The notes beneath the pieces were generated by a model that was given only the letters and a program-made list of their open reading frames with translations, was not told the origin of the DNA and did no database searches. Shown here one piece after another: positions 41,885 to 50,562 of a stretch of DNA of 64,000 nucleotides. A program made the translations under genes and the position numbers. Numbering within the stretch: the first letter of the stretch is position 1; each line of letters opens with the position of its first letter. The DNA is from Panacagrimonas sp052389915 (GTDB lineage: Bacteria; Pseudomonadota; Gammaproteobacteria; Nevskiales; Nevskiaceae): assembly GCA_052389915.1 (NCBI GenBank), contig JBQTHL010000078.1, forward strand, positions 1 to 64,000. The letters are read 5' to 3'.

Positions 41885-42754
41885 ATGAGTAACGTGCCGC
41901 GAATCGAGCAGGCCCTGACGGCAGCCATCGAACCTGGTGAATCCGCCGGCTGCCCACCCCGGCTCGCGGCGGCCATCCGCTACGCCGTGTTCCCGGGCGG
42001 CGCGCGCATCCGGCCTCGTCTCTGTCTGGCGGTCGCACAAGCTTGCGCAGAAGACCATCCAACCGTGGTTGACGCTGCGGCGGCGGCTATCGAACTGCTT
42101 CACTGTGCCTCGCTGGTTCACGACGATTTGCCCTGCTTCGACGACGCGGCGACCCGCCGGGGAAAACCTTCGGTACACCGCGCGTTCGGCGAACGGCTCG
42201 CCGTACTCAGCGGCGACGCCATGATCGTGCTGGCTTTCGAATCGCTTGCCGCAGGCTGCCGCTCTGTTCCGGAGCGTCTGCCGGCACTGATCCGCATCGT
42301 CAGTCGCTCGATAGGAACCTCTGGTGGCATCGTTGCGGGCCAGGCCTGGGAATGTGAACCGCGCGCGTCGCTGACCAAGTACCAACAGGCGAAGACCGGT
42401 TCGCTGTTTGCCGCGGCGACCATGGCCGGAGCTGCGGCGGCGGGAGTCGCCAAGCCCGAATCCTGGAGTCTCCTTGGCGAGCGTATCGGCGAGGCCTACC
42501 AAGTTGCCGACGACATTCTCGATGCGGTCGGCAACGCCACTGAAATCGGCAAGCCGGTAGGACGTGATGCCGAGCTGGGTCGCCCGAGCGCAGTGGCGCA
42601 GCTCGGGTTGGCGGGCGCTATTCGCTGGGTCAAGCAACTGGTGTCCGAAGCCAACGACTCCATTCCGCACTGCCCCGGAGCCGATTGGCTGCGGGCGGCG
42701 ATGCTCGCTGAGTCAAGCGGCCTGCTTCCGCGCGAGCTGAGGCAGGCGGCCTAA
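41885..42754 (+). CDS. crtE: Geranylgeranyl diphosphate synthase
   Basis: Elongates IPP/DMAPP to GGPP, the shared precursor of carotenoids and the bacteriochlorophyll tail. The 289-residue prenyltransferase has the first Asp-rich motif VHDDLPCFDDA (about 78-88) and the second VADDILDAVG, with FPGGARIRPRLCLA for substrate binding. AGGGGA precedes ATG 41885. It links the mevalonate operon to both pigment branches. Confidence 0.95.
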   Translation: MSNVPRIEQALTAAIEPGESAGCPPRLAAAIRYAVFPGGARIRPRLCLAVAQACAEDHPTVVDAAAAAIELLHCASLVHDDLPCFDDAATRRGKPSVHRAFGERLAVLSGDAMIVLAFESLAAGCRSVPERLPALIRIVSRSIGTSGGIVAGQAWECEPRASLTKYQQAKTGSLFAAATMAGAAAAGVAKPESWSLLGERIGEAYQVADDILDAVGNATEIGKPVGRDAELGRPSAVAQLGLAGAIRWVKQLVSEANDSIPHCPGADWLRAAMLAESSGLLPRELRQAA

Positions 42755-42798
42755 GTCAAACCAGTCTCAACCCGCTCCATTAGCCGATCCTCGCCATC

Positions 42799-43923
42799 AT
42801 GGAAGCCAGGCTTTCCTGGTGGGACCGATCTCAGGCCACCATCGCGGGCTGGCAAACCAGCCGCCAGTTTCGTCGGTGGGCTGCCGCTTTTCCGCTGACC
42901 CGACCGATCGCGCGGCGCCGCGCCAAACAGCTTTTCGATCTCTGCGCAGGTTTCGTTTATTCGCAGGTCTTGCTCGCATGCGTGCGTCTGCGCGTGTTCG
43001 AGATTCTTGCCGATGGCCCCCAGACCGCCGCGACGATGTCGCCGCAGCTCGCCCTGACCACGGACGCTACCGCTCGCCTGCTTGACGCTGCGGTCTCCCT
43101 GCGCTTGCTGGTCCGACGCGCTGGCCGGCGTTACGCCCTGGGGCCGCTCGGCGCGCCGCTGGTGGGCAACGAGGCATTGGCCGCGATGATCGAGCACCAC
43201 TCCGCGCTCTACGCCGATCTGCGCGACCCGGTGGACCTTCTCCGTAACGATCGACGGCCCGGCGAGCTGGCGAGTTACTGGCCGTACGCCGGCGTCGAGG
43301 TGCCCGCCAATCTTTCCGCTGAACGCGTCGCGCGCTACAGCGCCCTGATGTCGGCGTCGCAGCCGCTGATTGCGGACGAGGTGCTGGACGCCTATTCGCT
43401 GAAATCTCATCGCTGCCTGCTCGATGTCGGAGGCGGCGAGGGAAGTTTCCTCGTCTCCGTCGCGGCGCGCGCACCTGCGCTGAAGATGATGCTGTTCGAC
43501 CTGCCTGCGGTCGCGGAACGCGCTCGTTTGCGGTTCGGAGCGCTGGGTCTTTCGGACCGCGTCAGCGTACATGGCGGTAGTTTCCTAAGCGACTCATTGC
43601 CGGCCGGGGCAGACATTATTTCGCTGGTGCGCGTTCTCCACGACCACGATGACGACTCCGTGCTGAACCTGCTGGGTGCGGTGCGACGTGCATTGCCGGA
43701 CGACGGCATGCTGCTGATTGCGGAACCCATGTCGGAAACGCCGGGCGCGGAAACCATGGGCGATGCGTATTTCGGCTTCTACCTGCTCGCCATGGGCCGC
43801 GGTCGTCCACGCACGCCGGCACGAATCGGCGAATTGCTGCACGAGGCCGGCTTCGACAGCGGTCGGCTGGTAGCCACGCATCTCCCGATCCAGACGCGGC
43901 TAATCGTGGCTGGCCCGGAATAG
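42799..43923 (+). CDS. crtF: Hydroxyneurosporene/demethylspheroidene O-methyltransferase
   Basis: SAM-dependent methyltransferase that methylates the C-1 hydroxyl group of acyclic carotenoids. The 374-residue protein has a dimerisation helix region (FDLCAGFVYSQVLLACVRLRVF) and the SAM motif LLDVGGGEGSFLVS (about 212-225), then VRVLHDHDDDSV as the catalytic-His region. Position after crtE and the plant-type O-methyltransferase architecture identify it as CrtF. bchC follows after a 95-bp gap with its own promoter-like site. Confidence 0.92.
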   Translation: MEARLSWWDRSQATIAGWQTSRQFRRWAAAFPLTRPIARRRAKQLFDLCAGFVYSQVLLACVRLRVFEILADGPQTAATMSPQLALTTDATARLLDAAVSLRLLVRRAGRRYALGPLGAPLVGNEALAAMIEHHSALYADLRDPVDLLRNDRRPGELASYWPYAGVEVPANLSAERVARYSALMSASQPLIADEVLDAYSLKSHRCLLDVGGGEGSFLVSVAARAPALKMMLFDLPAVAERARLRFGALGLSDRVSVHGGSFLSDSLPAGADIISLVRVLHDHDDDSVLNLLGAVRRALPDDGMLLIAEPMSETPGAETMGDAYFGFYLLAMGRGRPRTPARIGELLHEAGFDSGRLVATHLPIQTRLIVAGPE

Positions 43924-43959
43924 GGGTTTTACCTTAGCCAAAATAGTCGTAATGTTTAC

Positions 43960-43987
43960 TTGACACATTATTGAGTAAGTTTAGACT
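43960..43987 (+). promoter_or_regulatory. Sigma-70-like promoter for the bchCXYZ-puf operon
   Basis: A perfect -35 hexamer TTGACA (43960-43965) is followed after 16 bp by TAGACT (43982-43987, four of six to the -10). It lies in the A+T-rich crtF-bchC gap. I found no exact TGT-N12-ACA box here. Confidence 0.5.
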
Positions 43988-44018
43988 AACAGTGTGACTC
44001 AACGATTCGGCGCCGGGG

Positions 44019-44999
44019 TTGGATAACCCAGAGGCGCCATACCTAGGGAGACTTTCGATCAACACGACCGCCGTCGTTTTCGAGAAGCCCGAGCACCTTG
44101 TGCTGGCCACACTCGATCTGTCGCCGCCGGGCGAGGACGACGTTGTCGTCGATATCCACTGGAGTGGCATCAGCACTGGGACCGAGCGCCTGCTCTGGTC
44201 GGGGCGCATGCCGCAGTTCCCGGGCATGGGCTATCCGCTGGTTCCCGGTTACGAATCGGTGGGGACAGTGCGCGAAGCCGGATCGCGATCCAACGGCCGC
44301 GTGGGCGATACGGTATTCGTGCCTGGCGCGAAATGTTTTGGACCGGTGCGCGGGCTGTTTGGCGGGGCAGCCGCACAACTCGTGGTGCCAGGCGTACGCG
44401 CCATTCCGGTTGCCGAACATCTGGGTGAGCAGGCCGCATTGTTGGCGCTTGCGGCTACGGCATATCACGCGATGGCCGCGCCGGAGTTGCGCCACCCGGA
44501 CCTCATCGTCGGACACGGTGTCCTGGGACGGCTGCTCGCGCGGCTGACGCTCGCCACGGGCGGACCTGCGCCGGTGGTGTGGGAACGCAATCCGGAGCGC
44601 GCGAAGGTAGCCGTCGGATATCCGGTCGTCGATCCCAATGACGACGCTAGGCGCGACTACCACTCCATCTACGACGTCAGTGGCGACGCCTCGCTGCTGG
44701 ACTCTTTGATCGCGAGACTCGCGCCGGGCGGGGAAATCGTGCTCGCCGGTTTCTACAGCGAGCCGCTGAGCTTCGCGTTTCCTCCCGCCTTCATGCGTGA
44801 GGCGCGGATTCGCGTCGCGGCGCAGTGGGCGCCATCGGATCTGAACGCGGTCAATGCGCTCGCAGAGACCGGTGGGCTGTCGCTCGACGGCTTGATTACG
44901 CATCGCCAAGACGCAAGCGGCGCTGACGCCGCATACCGCACGGCATTTGGCGATCCCGCCTGCCTGAAGATGATTCTGGATTGGAGAGCGACCTCATGA
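44019..44999 (+). CDS. bchC: Bacteriochlorophyllide a dehydrogenase
   Basis: Oxidises the 3-hydroxyethyl group of the chlorin to the acetyl group of bacteriochlorophyllide a. The protein (up to 326 residues) is zinc-dehydrogenase-like: TTAVVFEKPEHLVL at the family N-terminus, GISTGTERLLWSGRMPQFPGMG, LVPGYESVG and LIVGHGVLGRLLARL. The start is unclear: TTG 44019 adds 13 residues not seen in the family, while the conserved N-terminus begins at an ATC (44058) with GGGAG seven bases upstream. It overlaps bchX by ATGA. Confidence 0.93.
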   Translation: MDNPEAPYLGRLSINTTAVVFEKPEHLVLATLDLSPPGEDDVVVDIHWSGISTGTERLLWSGRMPQFPGMGYPLVPGYESVGTVREAGSRSNGRVGDTVFVPGAKCFGPVRGLFGGAAAQLVVPGVRAIPVAEHLGEQAALLALAATAYHAMAAPELRHPDLIVGHGVLGRLLARLTLATGGPAPVVWERNPERAKVAVGYPVVDPNDDARRDYHSIYDVSGDASLLDSLIARLAPGGEIVLAGFYSEPLSFAFPPAFMREARIRVAAQWAPSDLNAVNALAETGGLSLDGLITHRQDASGADAAYRTAFGDPACLKMILDWRATS

Positions 45000-46015
45000 G
45001 TGCAGGCGACAGCTTGGCGGGCACCGTAATCCCCCTGAACGAGCTGAAGGACCATCTGCGCGCGGAAGCGGCGATGCCGCTCGATCCGGTTTCGAGCGCG
45101 CCGGTGACCAAGGAAACACAGATCATCGCGATCTACGGCAAGGGCGGCATCGGGAAGAGTTTCACCCTTGCCAACCTCAGTTACATGATGGCGCAGCAGG
45201 GCAAGAAGGTTCTGCTCATAGGCTGCGACCCCAAGAGCGATACCACGTCCCTGCTGTTCGGCGGGCGCGCCTGTCCCACGATCATCGAGACCTCGTCGAA
45301 GAAAAAGCTTGCAGGCGAGCAGGTGAAGATTGGCGATGTCTGCTTCAAGCGCGACGGCGTGTTTGCGATGGAGCTAGGAGGTCCCGAGGTCGGTCGCGGT
45401 TGCGGCGGCCGCGGCATCATCCACGGCTTCGAGACCCTGGAGAAACTCGGGTTCCACGAGTGGGGCTTCGACTTCGTGCTGCTCGACTTCCTGGGCGACG
45501 TGGTCTGTGGTGGCTTCGGTCTGCCCATCGCCCGCGACATGTGCCAGAAAGTGATTGTGGTCGGCAGCAACGACTTGCAGTCGTTATACGTGGCCAACAA
45601 CGTGTGCTCCGCGGTGGAGTATTTCCGCAAGCTCGGCGGCAATGTCGGAGTCGCGGGCATCGTTATCAACAAGGACGACGGCACGGGCGAGGCTGCTGCT
45701 TTTGCTGAGAAGGTCGGCATTCCAATTCTCGCGGCGATACCCGCTCACGACGATATCCGCCGCAAGAGCGCGAGCTACGAAATCATCGGCCGGCCCGGAA
45801 CGCAGTGGGGACCCTTGTTCGAAACGCTCGCGACCAACGTCGGGGAAGCGCCGCCGGTGCGTCCGACGCCGCTCACGCAAGATCAGTTGCTCGGACTTTT
45901 TTCCGGCGACGTCGTGGGCCGCAACGTGGTGCTGACACCGGCCACCGAGTTCGACATGTGCGGCAAGACCGAGATCACCAAGCCCACGCTCGAAGTTGTG
46001 TACGAGACCGTCTGA
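44996..46015 (+). CDS. bchX: Chlorophyllide reductase iron protein
   Basis: ATP-dependent electron donor to BchYZ, which reduces ring B of the chlorin. The 339-residue NifH-like protein has the P-loop YGKGGIGKSFTLANLS (about 47-62) and the 4Fe-4S Cys ligands in GRGCGGRG and LGDVVCGGFGLP. ATG 44996 overlaps bchC by ATGA and has GGAG upstream. It starts the XYZ block. Confidence 0.98.
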   Translation: MSAGDSLAGTVIPLNELKDHLRAEAAMPLDPVSSAPVTKETQIIAIYGKGGIGKSFTLANLSYMMAQQGKKVLLIGCDPKSDTTSLLFGGRACPTIIETSSKKKLAGEQVKIGDVCFKRDGVFAMELGGPEVGRGCGGRGIIHGFETLEKLGFHEWGFDFVLLDFLGDVVCGGFGLPIARDMCQKVIVVGSNDLQSLYVANNVCSAVEYFRKLGGNVGVAGIVINKDDGTGEAAAFAEKVGIPILAAIPAHDDIRRKSASYEIIGRPGTQWGPLFETLATNVGEAPPVRPTPLTQDQLLGLFSGDVVGRNVVLTPATEFDMCGKTEITKPTLEVVYETV

Positions 46016-46020
46016 GCAAA

Positions 46021-47544
46021 ATGGCCGACGACACGCCGATGCTAGTCAATCCCGACGCGCTCAAGAGCGACGGTCTCGGCTGTCATTCCGGCAAGGAGCA
46101 GATGCTCGCGGCCGCCAAGGCCGCGGGCAAGACGGTCACGCTGGATCAGTACGCAAAGGATTATCCGAAAGGGCCGCACGATCAGCCGCAATCGATGTGT
46201 CCGGCCTTCGGTTCCTTGCGCGTGGGTCTGCGCATGCGCCGCACTGCGACCGTGCTGAGCGGGTCGGCCTGCTGCGTGTACGGCTTGACCTTCACCTCGC
46301 ACTTCTACGGCGCGCGCCGCACGGTCGGCTACGTGCCGTTCAACTCCGAAACGCTCGTCACCGGCAAGCTGTTCGAGGACATCCGCGAGGCTGTCCACAA
46401 GCTCGCCGACCCGAGTTTGTACGACGCGGTGGTCATCATCAATCTCTGCGTGCCGACGGCCAGTGGCGTGCCGTTGCAATTGTTGCCTAAAGAGATCAAC
46501 GGCGTTCGAATCATCGGCATCGACGTGCCGGGTTTTGGCGTGCCCACACACGCCGAGGCCAAGGACGTGCTCGCAGGCGCGATGCTGCGTTACGCAAGAA
46601 CGGAAATCGAGGCGGGCCCGGTACAGGCGCCGCGCGGAGGGCGTAGCGACAAGCCGATGGTCACTCTTGTGGGAGAAGTTTTTCCTGTTGATCCGGTTGC
46701 CATCGGCATGATGCTGGAGCCGATGGCGTTGGTGGCGGGTCCCGTAGTACCTACGCGCGAATGGCGGGAGTTGTATGCCGCTCTTGACGGCGCGGTGGTG
46801 GCGGCTCTTCACCCTTTCTATACCGCAAGCTTTCGTGAATTCGAAGCTGCCGGCCGCCCCATCATAGGATCGGCGCCGGTGGGTCTTGATGGCACGGAAG
46901 CCTGGTTGCAGGCTGTCGGCACGGCGGCCAACGTGGCGCAGGTGAAGATCGACGCGGCGAAGAATCGCGCGCTCCCTGCGATCACGGCTGCTCTCGCCAA
47001 GATGCCGATTGAAGGGCGTATCACCTTGAGCGGCTACGAAGGCTCGGAGCTGCTGGTCGCGCGCCTGCTGGTGGAGAGCGGTGCTGACGTGCGCTACGTC
47101 GGTACGGCCTGTCCGAAGACGGTGTGGAGCAGCGCCGATCTCGACTGGCTGCAAGCGCGCGGCGTTCACGTTCAGTACCGCGCCTCCCTGGAACAGGATC
47201 TTGCCGCTTTCCGCGAATTCAAACCCGACTTGGCCATTGGCACCACGCCGGTCGTGCAGGCTGCAAAGGCTGCGCGCACACCGTCGCTGTATTTCACGAA
47301 TCTGATTTCTGCACGGCCGCTGATGGGTCCGGCGGGTGCAGGTTCTCTGGCGACGGTGGTAAACGCGGCCATTCAGAACAAGGCTCGCTTCGACACGATG
47401 GAGGAATTTTTCTCCGGGGTGGGCGAGGGCGACACGGCAGGAGTCTGGGAAGACGTACCGAAGCTGCGGCCCGAGTTCCGCGAGCAATACAAGCGCAAGG
47501 TCGCCAAGGCGGCCAAGACCTCGAAAGTGGACGAGCCCGTCTGA
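46021..47544 (+). CDS. bchY: Chlorophyllide reductase subunit Y
   Basis: Alpha-type subunit of the NifDK-like catalytic component. The 507-residue protein shows GCHSGKEQML, SMCPAFGSLRVGLRM and GSACCVYGLTFTSHFYGARRTVGYVP, with Cys residues for the shared iron-sulfur cluster. ATG 46021 follows bchX by 5 bp; the stop overlaps the bchZ ATG by one base. The longer upstream frame is bchX in another phase. Confidence 0.98.
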   Translation: MADDTPMLVNPDALKSDGLGCHSGKEQMLAAAKAAGKTVTLDQYAKDYPKGPHDQPQSMCPAFGSLRVGLRMRRTATVLSGSACCVYGLTFTSHFYGARRTVGYVPFNSETLVTGKLFEDIREAVHKLADPSLYDAVVIINLCVPTASGVPLQLLPKEINGVRIIGIDVPGFGVPTHAEAKDVLAGAMLRYARTEIEAGPVQAPRGGRSDKPMVTLVGEVFPVDPVAIGMMLEPMALVAGPVVPTREWRELYAALDGAVVAALHPFYTASFREFEAAGRPIIGSAPVGLDGTEAWLQAVGTAANVAQVKIDAAKNRALPAITAALAKMPIEGRITLSGYEGSELLVARLLVESGADVRYVGTACPKTVWSSADLDWLQARGVHVQYRASLEQDLAAFREFKPDLAIGTTPVVQAAKAARTPSLYFTNLISARPLMGPAGAGSLATVVNAAIQNKARFDTMEEFFSGVGEGDTAGVWEDVPKLRPEFREQYKRKVAKAAKTSKVDEPV

Positions 47545-48995
47545 TGCTCGTCCTCGACCACGACCGCGCAGGAGGCTATTGGGGCGCCGTGTATGTGTTC
47601 ACGGCGATCAAGGGCCTGCAGGTCGTGATCGACGGTCCTGTGGGTTGCGAGAACCTGCCGGTGACCTCGGTGCTGCATTACACCGACGCGCTGCCACCGC
47701 ACGAACTGCCCATCGTGGTCACGGGTCTCGCCGAAGAGCAACTCGGCCGCGAGGGCACCGAGGGCGCGATGAAACGCGCACACGCGGTGCTCGATCCCGA
47801 TCTGCCGGCGGTGGTGGTGACCGGCTCCATCGCCGAGATGATCGGCGGCGGCGTGACGCCGGAAGGCACCAATCTGCAACGCTTCCTGCCGCGCACCATC
47901 GACGAAGACCAGTGGCAGTGCGCGAACCGCGCGATGAACTGGCTGTGGACCCAGTACGGCATCAAGAAAGTCCCGGCGCGCAAGCCACGAACGCCAGACA
48001 AGAAGTCGCGCGTGAACATCATCGGACCCTGCTACGGCACCTTCAATACGCCTAGCGATCTGGCCGAGATTCGTCGCCTGGTCGAGGGCATCGGCGCCGA
48101 CGTGAACATGGTGTTTCCGCTCGGCAGTCATCTGGCTGACGTGCCCAAGCTGATCGACGCCGACGTGAACATCTGTATGTATCGCGAGTTCGGTCGCCTG
48201 CTGTGTGAGTCGCTGGATCGGCCCTACCTGCAAGCGCCGATTGGCCTGCACAGCACGACCAAGTTCCTGCGCAAGCTCGGCGAATTGCTGGAAGTGAATC
48301 CAGAGCCGTTCATCGAAAAAGAAAAGCACACTACGATCAAGCCGATCTGGGATCTGTGGCGCTCGGTCACGCAGGATTTCTTCGGCACCGCGAGCTTTGC
48401 CATCGTCGCCAACGACACCTATGCACGCGGCGTGCGCAACTTCCTCGAAGACGAGATGGGCATGCCGTGCAACTTCGCGATTTCTCGCCTGCCCGGCGCC
48501 AAGACCGACAACGCCGCGGTGCGCAAGCTGGTTCACCAGAAGCCGCCGCTGGTGATGTTCGGCAGCTACAACGAGCGCATGTATCTCGCCGAGAAAGGCC
48601 ATCGCGCAAGCTACATCCCGGCATCGTTTCCCGGCGCGATCATCCGCCGCCACGTCGGCACGCCCTTCATGGGCTACTCGGGCGCGACCTACATCGTCCA
48701 GGAATTCTGCAACTCACTTTTCGACGCGCTGTTCCACATCCTCCCGCTGGGCAGCGATATGGACAAGGTCGATCCCACGCCAACGAAGCTGAGCACGGAA
48801 ATCCCCTGGCTGGATGACGCCAAGGCCGTGCTCGACGAGCTGCTCGAAGCCCAGCCCGTGCTGATCCGTATTTCCGCCGCCAAGCGCCTGCGTGATCGCG
48901 CTGAGCGTGAGGCGCGCAAGGCCGGCGAAGTGGAAGTCACTGCCGCGCGTGTCACGCGCTCACACAGCGAGTTGAACATCTGGGAGCCCGCGTGA
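47544..48995 (+). CDS. bchZ: Chlorophyllide reductase subunit Z
   Basis: Beta-type subunit of chlorophyllide reductase. The 483-residue protein starts LVLDHDRAGGYWGAVYVFTA and has DGPVGCENLPVTSVLHYTD (cluster ligand), VTGSIAEMIGGGV and AAKRLRDRAEREAR near the C-terminus. TGATG joins it to bchY. The puf genes follow after a 147-bp leader, so bch and puf are probably joined in one superoperon. Confidence 0.98.
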   Translation: MLVLDHDRAGGYWGAVYVFTAIKGLQVVIDGPVGCENLPVTSVLHYTDALPPHELPIVVTGLAEEQLGREGTEGAMKRAHAVLDPDLPAVVVTGSIAEMIGGGVTPEGTNLQRFLPRTIDEDQWQCANRAMNWLWTQYGIKKVPARKPRTPDKKSRVNIIGPCYGTFNTPSDLAEIRRLVEGIGADVNMVFPLGSHLADVPKLIDADVNICMYREFGRLLCESLDRPYLQAPIGLHSTTKFLRKLGELLEVNPEPFIEKEKHTTIKPIWDLWRSVTQDFFGTASFAIVANDTYARGVRNFLEDEMGMPCNFAISRLPGAKTDNAAVRKLVHQKPPLVMFGSYNERMYLAEKGHRASYIPASFPGAIIRRHVGTPFMGYSGATYIVQEFCNSLFDALFHILPLGSDMDKVDPTPTKLSTEIPWLDDAKAVLDELLEAQPVLIRISAAKRLRDRAEREARKAGEVEVTAARVTRSHSELNIWEPA

Positions 48996-49142
48996 ACCGC
49001 GGGCCCGCGATTACAAACAGAAACCCGGCAGGTTCCGGGTCACGAATCGGTTCCGGCAATGCATCGCCTGAGCGATCCCGGCTACGCGGGTTGCGTGGTG
49101 GGTTGTTTCGTCCGGGCCGCAAGGCTCAATCGGAGGTAGACC

Positions 49143-49292
49143 ATGAGTGATGACAGACGGTCGCTGACGGGGTTGACGGAGCGGGAGGCGAAAGAGTTTC
49201 ACGGCATCTTCGTCACCAGTTTCATCATCTTCACCGTTATCGCCATCGTGGCGCATTTCTTGGTATGGCAGTGGAAGCCGTGGCTGCAGTGA
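49143..49292 (+). CDS. pufB: LH1 antenna beta subunit
   Basis: A 49-residue antenna polypeptide: charged N-terminus (LTEREAKEFHGIFV), one membrane helix with the bacteriochlorophyll-ligand His in IVAHFLVWQWKPW. A GGAGG site precedes ATG 49143. It is the first gene of pufBALMC. No pufQ is visible in the 147 bp before it; that leader holds only a short ACCCGG/CCGGGT hairpin (49022-49039). Confidence 0.97.
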   Translation: MSDDRRSLTGLTEREAKEFHGIFVTSFIIFTVIAIVAHFLVWQWKPWLQ

Positions 49293-49360
49293 GGGGCGAA
49301 AGCCTTTAACCGAAGTCACGTCGTGGTACCAATCCCTTTCTCACATTGGAGGCTCAAGAC

Positions 49361-49546
49361 ATGTGGAAAGTATGGCTGTTGTTCGACCCTCGTCGATCGC
49401 TGGTGGCGCTGTTCACGTTCCTGTTTGTTCTGGCACTGCTGATTCACTTCATCCTGCTCAGCACGCCCCGGTTCAACTGGATCGGAGACGGTGGCGCGGC
49501 GCCGGCCACGGTGTCGCAGAACTCTTCCCTGCCTGCATCGGGATAG
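49361..49546 (+). CDS. pufA: LH1 antenna alpha subunit
   Basis: A 61-residue antenna polypeptide: MWKVWLLFDPRRSLVALFTF start, one membrane helix, ligand His in LALLIHFILLSTPRFNW, and a short polar tail. MWK at ATG 49361 is the normal start, with GGAG nine bases upstream; an in-frame ATG at 49346 is less likely. Together with PufB it forms the LH1 ring around the reaction centre. Confidence 0.97.
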   Translation: MWKVWLLFDPRRSLVALFTFLFVLALLIHFILLSTPRFNWIGDGGAAPATVSQNSSLPASG

Positions 49547-49565
49547 GACGTTCAGCGGAAGGAAG

Positions 49566-49629
49566 CTGGTCTGCGGTGGCGGGAGGATTCGAGGGGGAGG
49601 CCTCAGAACTCCCCTGCCACCGCAGCCAG
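49566..49629 (+). promoter_or_regulatory. Intercistronic mRNA-stabilising hairpin between pufA and pufL
   Basis: CTGG plus CTGCGGTGGC (49566-49580) pairs with GCCACCGCAG plus CCAG (49616-49629), with a one-base bulge, and inner GGGAG/CTCCC pairing lengthens the stem. There is no T-run. In purple bacteria a strong hairpin here protects the pufBA segment from 3' decay and so raises LH1 over reaction-centre synthesis. Confidence 0.8.
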
Positions 49630-49686
49630 TCAAGGCATGGGTCTTCCCGATGAGGGAAGCGCACGAAAGAGGCGTGGGAGTGACGT

Positions 49687-50508
49687 ATGAGCATGCTCAG
49701 TTTTGAAAGAAAGTATCGAGTCCGCGGCGGCACGCTGCTGGGCGGCGACCTGTTCGATTTCTGGGTCGGGCCGTTCTACTGCGGCTTCTTCGGCGTCACC
49801 ACCATTTTCTTCTCCGCGCTCGGGACGGCGCTCATCGTCTACGGTGCGGCGATAGGTCCGACCTGGAACCTTTGGCAGATAAACATCGCGCCGCCTGATC
49901 TCTCCTACGGTCTGGGTATAGCACCGCTTGCCGAAGGCGGTTTATGGCAGGCGATTACTGTGTGCGCACTCGGGGCCTTCTGCTCCTGGGCGCTGCGCGA
50001 AGTCGAGATTTGCCGAAAGCTCGGCATCGGCCTGCACGTGCCCTTCGCTTTCAGCTTCGCGATCTTCGCGTACTTCACCTTGGAAGTGATCCGCCCGGTG
50101 CTGATGGGTGCCTGGGGGCATGGTTTCCCGTACGGCATCACCAGCCATCTCGACTGGGTATCGAACACCGGCTACCAGTACCTGCATTTCCATTACAACC
50201 CGGCGCATATGCTCGCGGTCAGTTTCTTCTTTGCGACGGTGTTCGCGCTGTCGCTGCACGGCTCGCTGATTCTCTCCGCAACCAATCCTCAGAAGGGTGA
50301 GGCGGTGAAGACCGCAGAGCACGAGAACACCTTCTTCCGCGACACCATCGGTTACTCGATCGGCACGCTTGGGATTCACCGCCTGGGTCTGTTCCTGGCA
50401 TTGAGCGCCGTGTTCTGGAGCGCGGTCTGCATCGTCATCAGCGGACCATTCTGGACGCGCGGCTGGCCGGAATGGTGGGGCTGGTGGCTCAACCTTCCGA
50501 TTTGGTAA
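49687..50508 (+). CDS. pufL: Photosynthetic reaction centre L subunit
   Basis: A 273-residue five-helix membrane subunit that binds the primary pigments and quinone. SFERKYRVRGGTLLGGDLFDFWVGPFYCGFFG is the PufL start; LHFHYNPAHMLAVSFFF supplies His ligands to bacteriochlorophyll and iron. ATG 49687 has GGAG upstream; a second ATG six bases on is possible. The 54-bp gap to pufM is normal. Confidence 0.98.
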   Translation: MSMLSFERKYRVRGGTLLGGDLFDFWVGPFYCGFFGVTTIFFSALGTALIVYGAAIGPTWNLWQINIAPPDLSYGLGIAPLAEGGLWQAITVCALGAFCSWALREVEICRKLGIGLHVPFAFSFAIFAYFTLEVIRPVLMGAWGHGFPYGITSHLDWVSNTGYQYLHFHYNPAHMLAVSFFFATVFALSLHGSLILSATNPQKGEAVKTAEHENTFFRDTIGYSIGTLGIHRLGLFLALSAVFWSAVCIVISGPFWTRGWPEWWGWWLNLPIW

Positions 50509-50562
50509 CGACTGGAACCCAGGACAAGAACACAGCGCTGGCGAAAACAAGGGGACGCTCTC

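Noticed and set aside
43924..44018. CrtJ box upstream of bchC
   Set aside because: TGT and ACA triplets occur, but none with 12 bases between them.
48996..49142. pufQ or a CrtJ box in the bchZ-pufB leader
   Set aside because: No suitable frame and no TGT-N12-ACA match; only a short hairpin and the pufB ribosome site.
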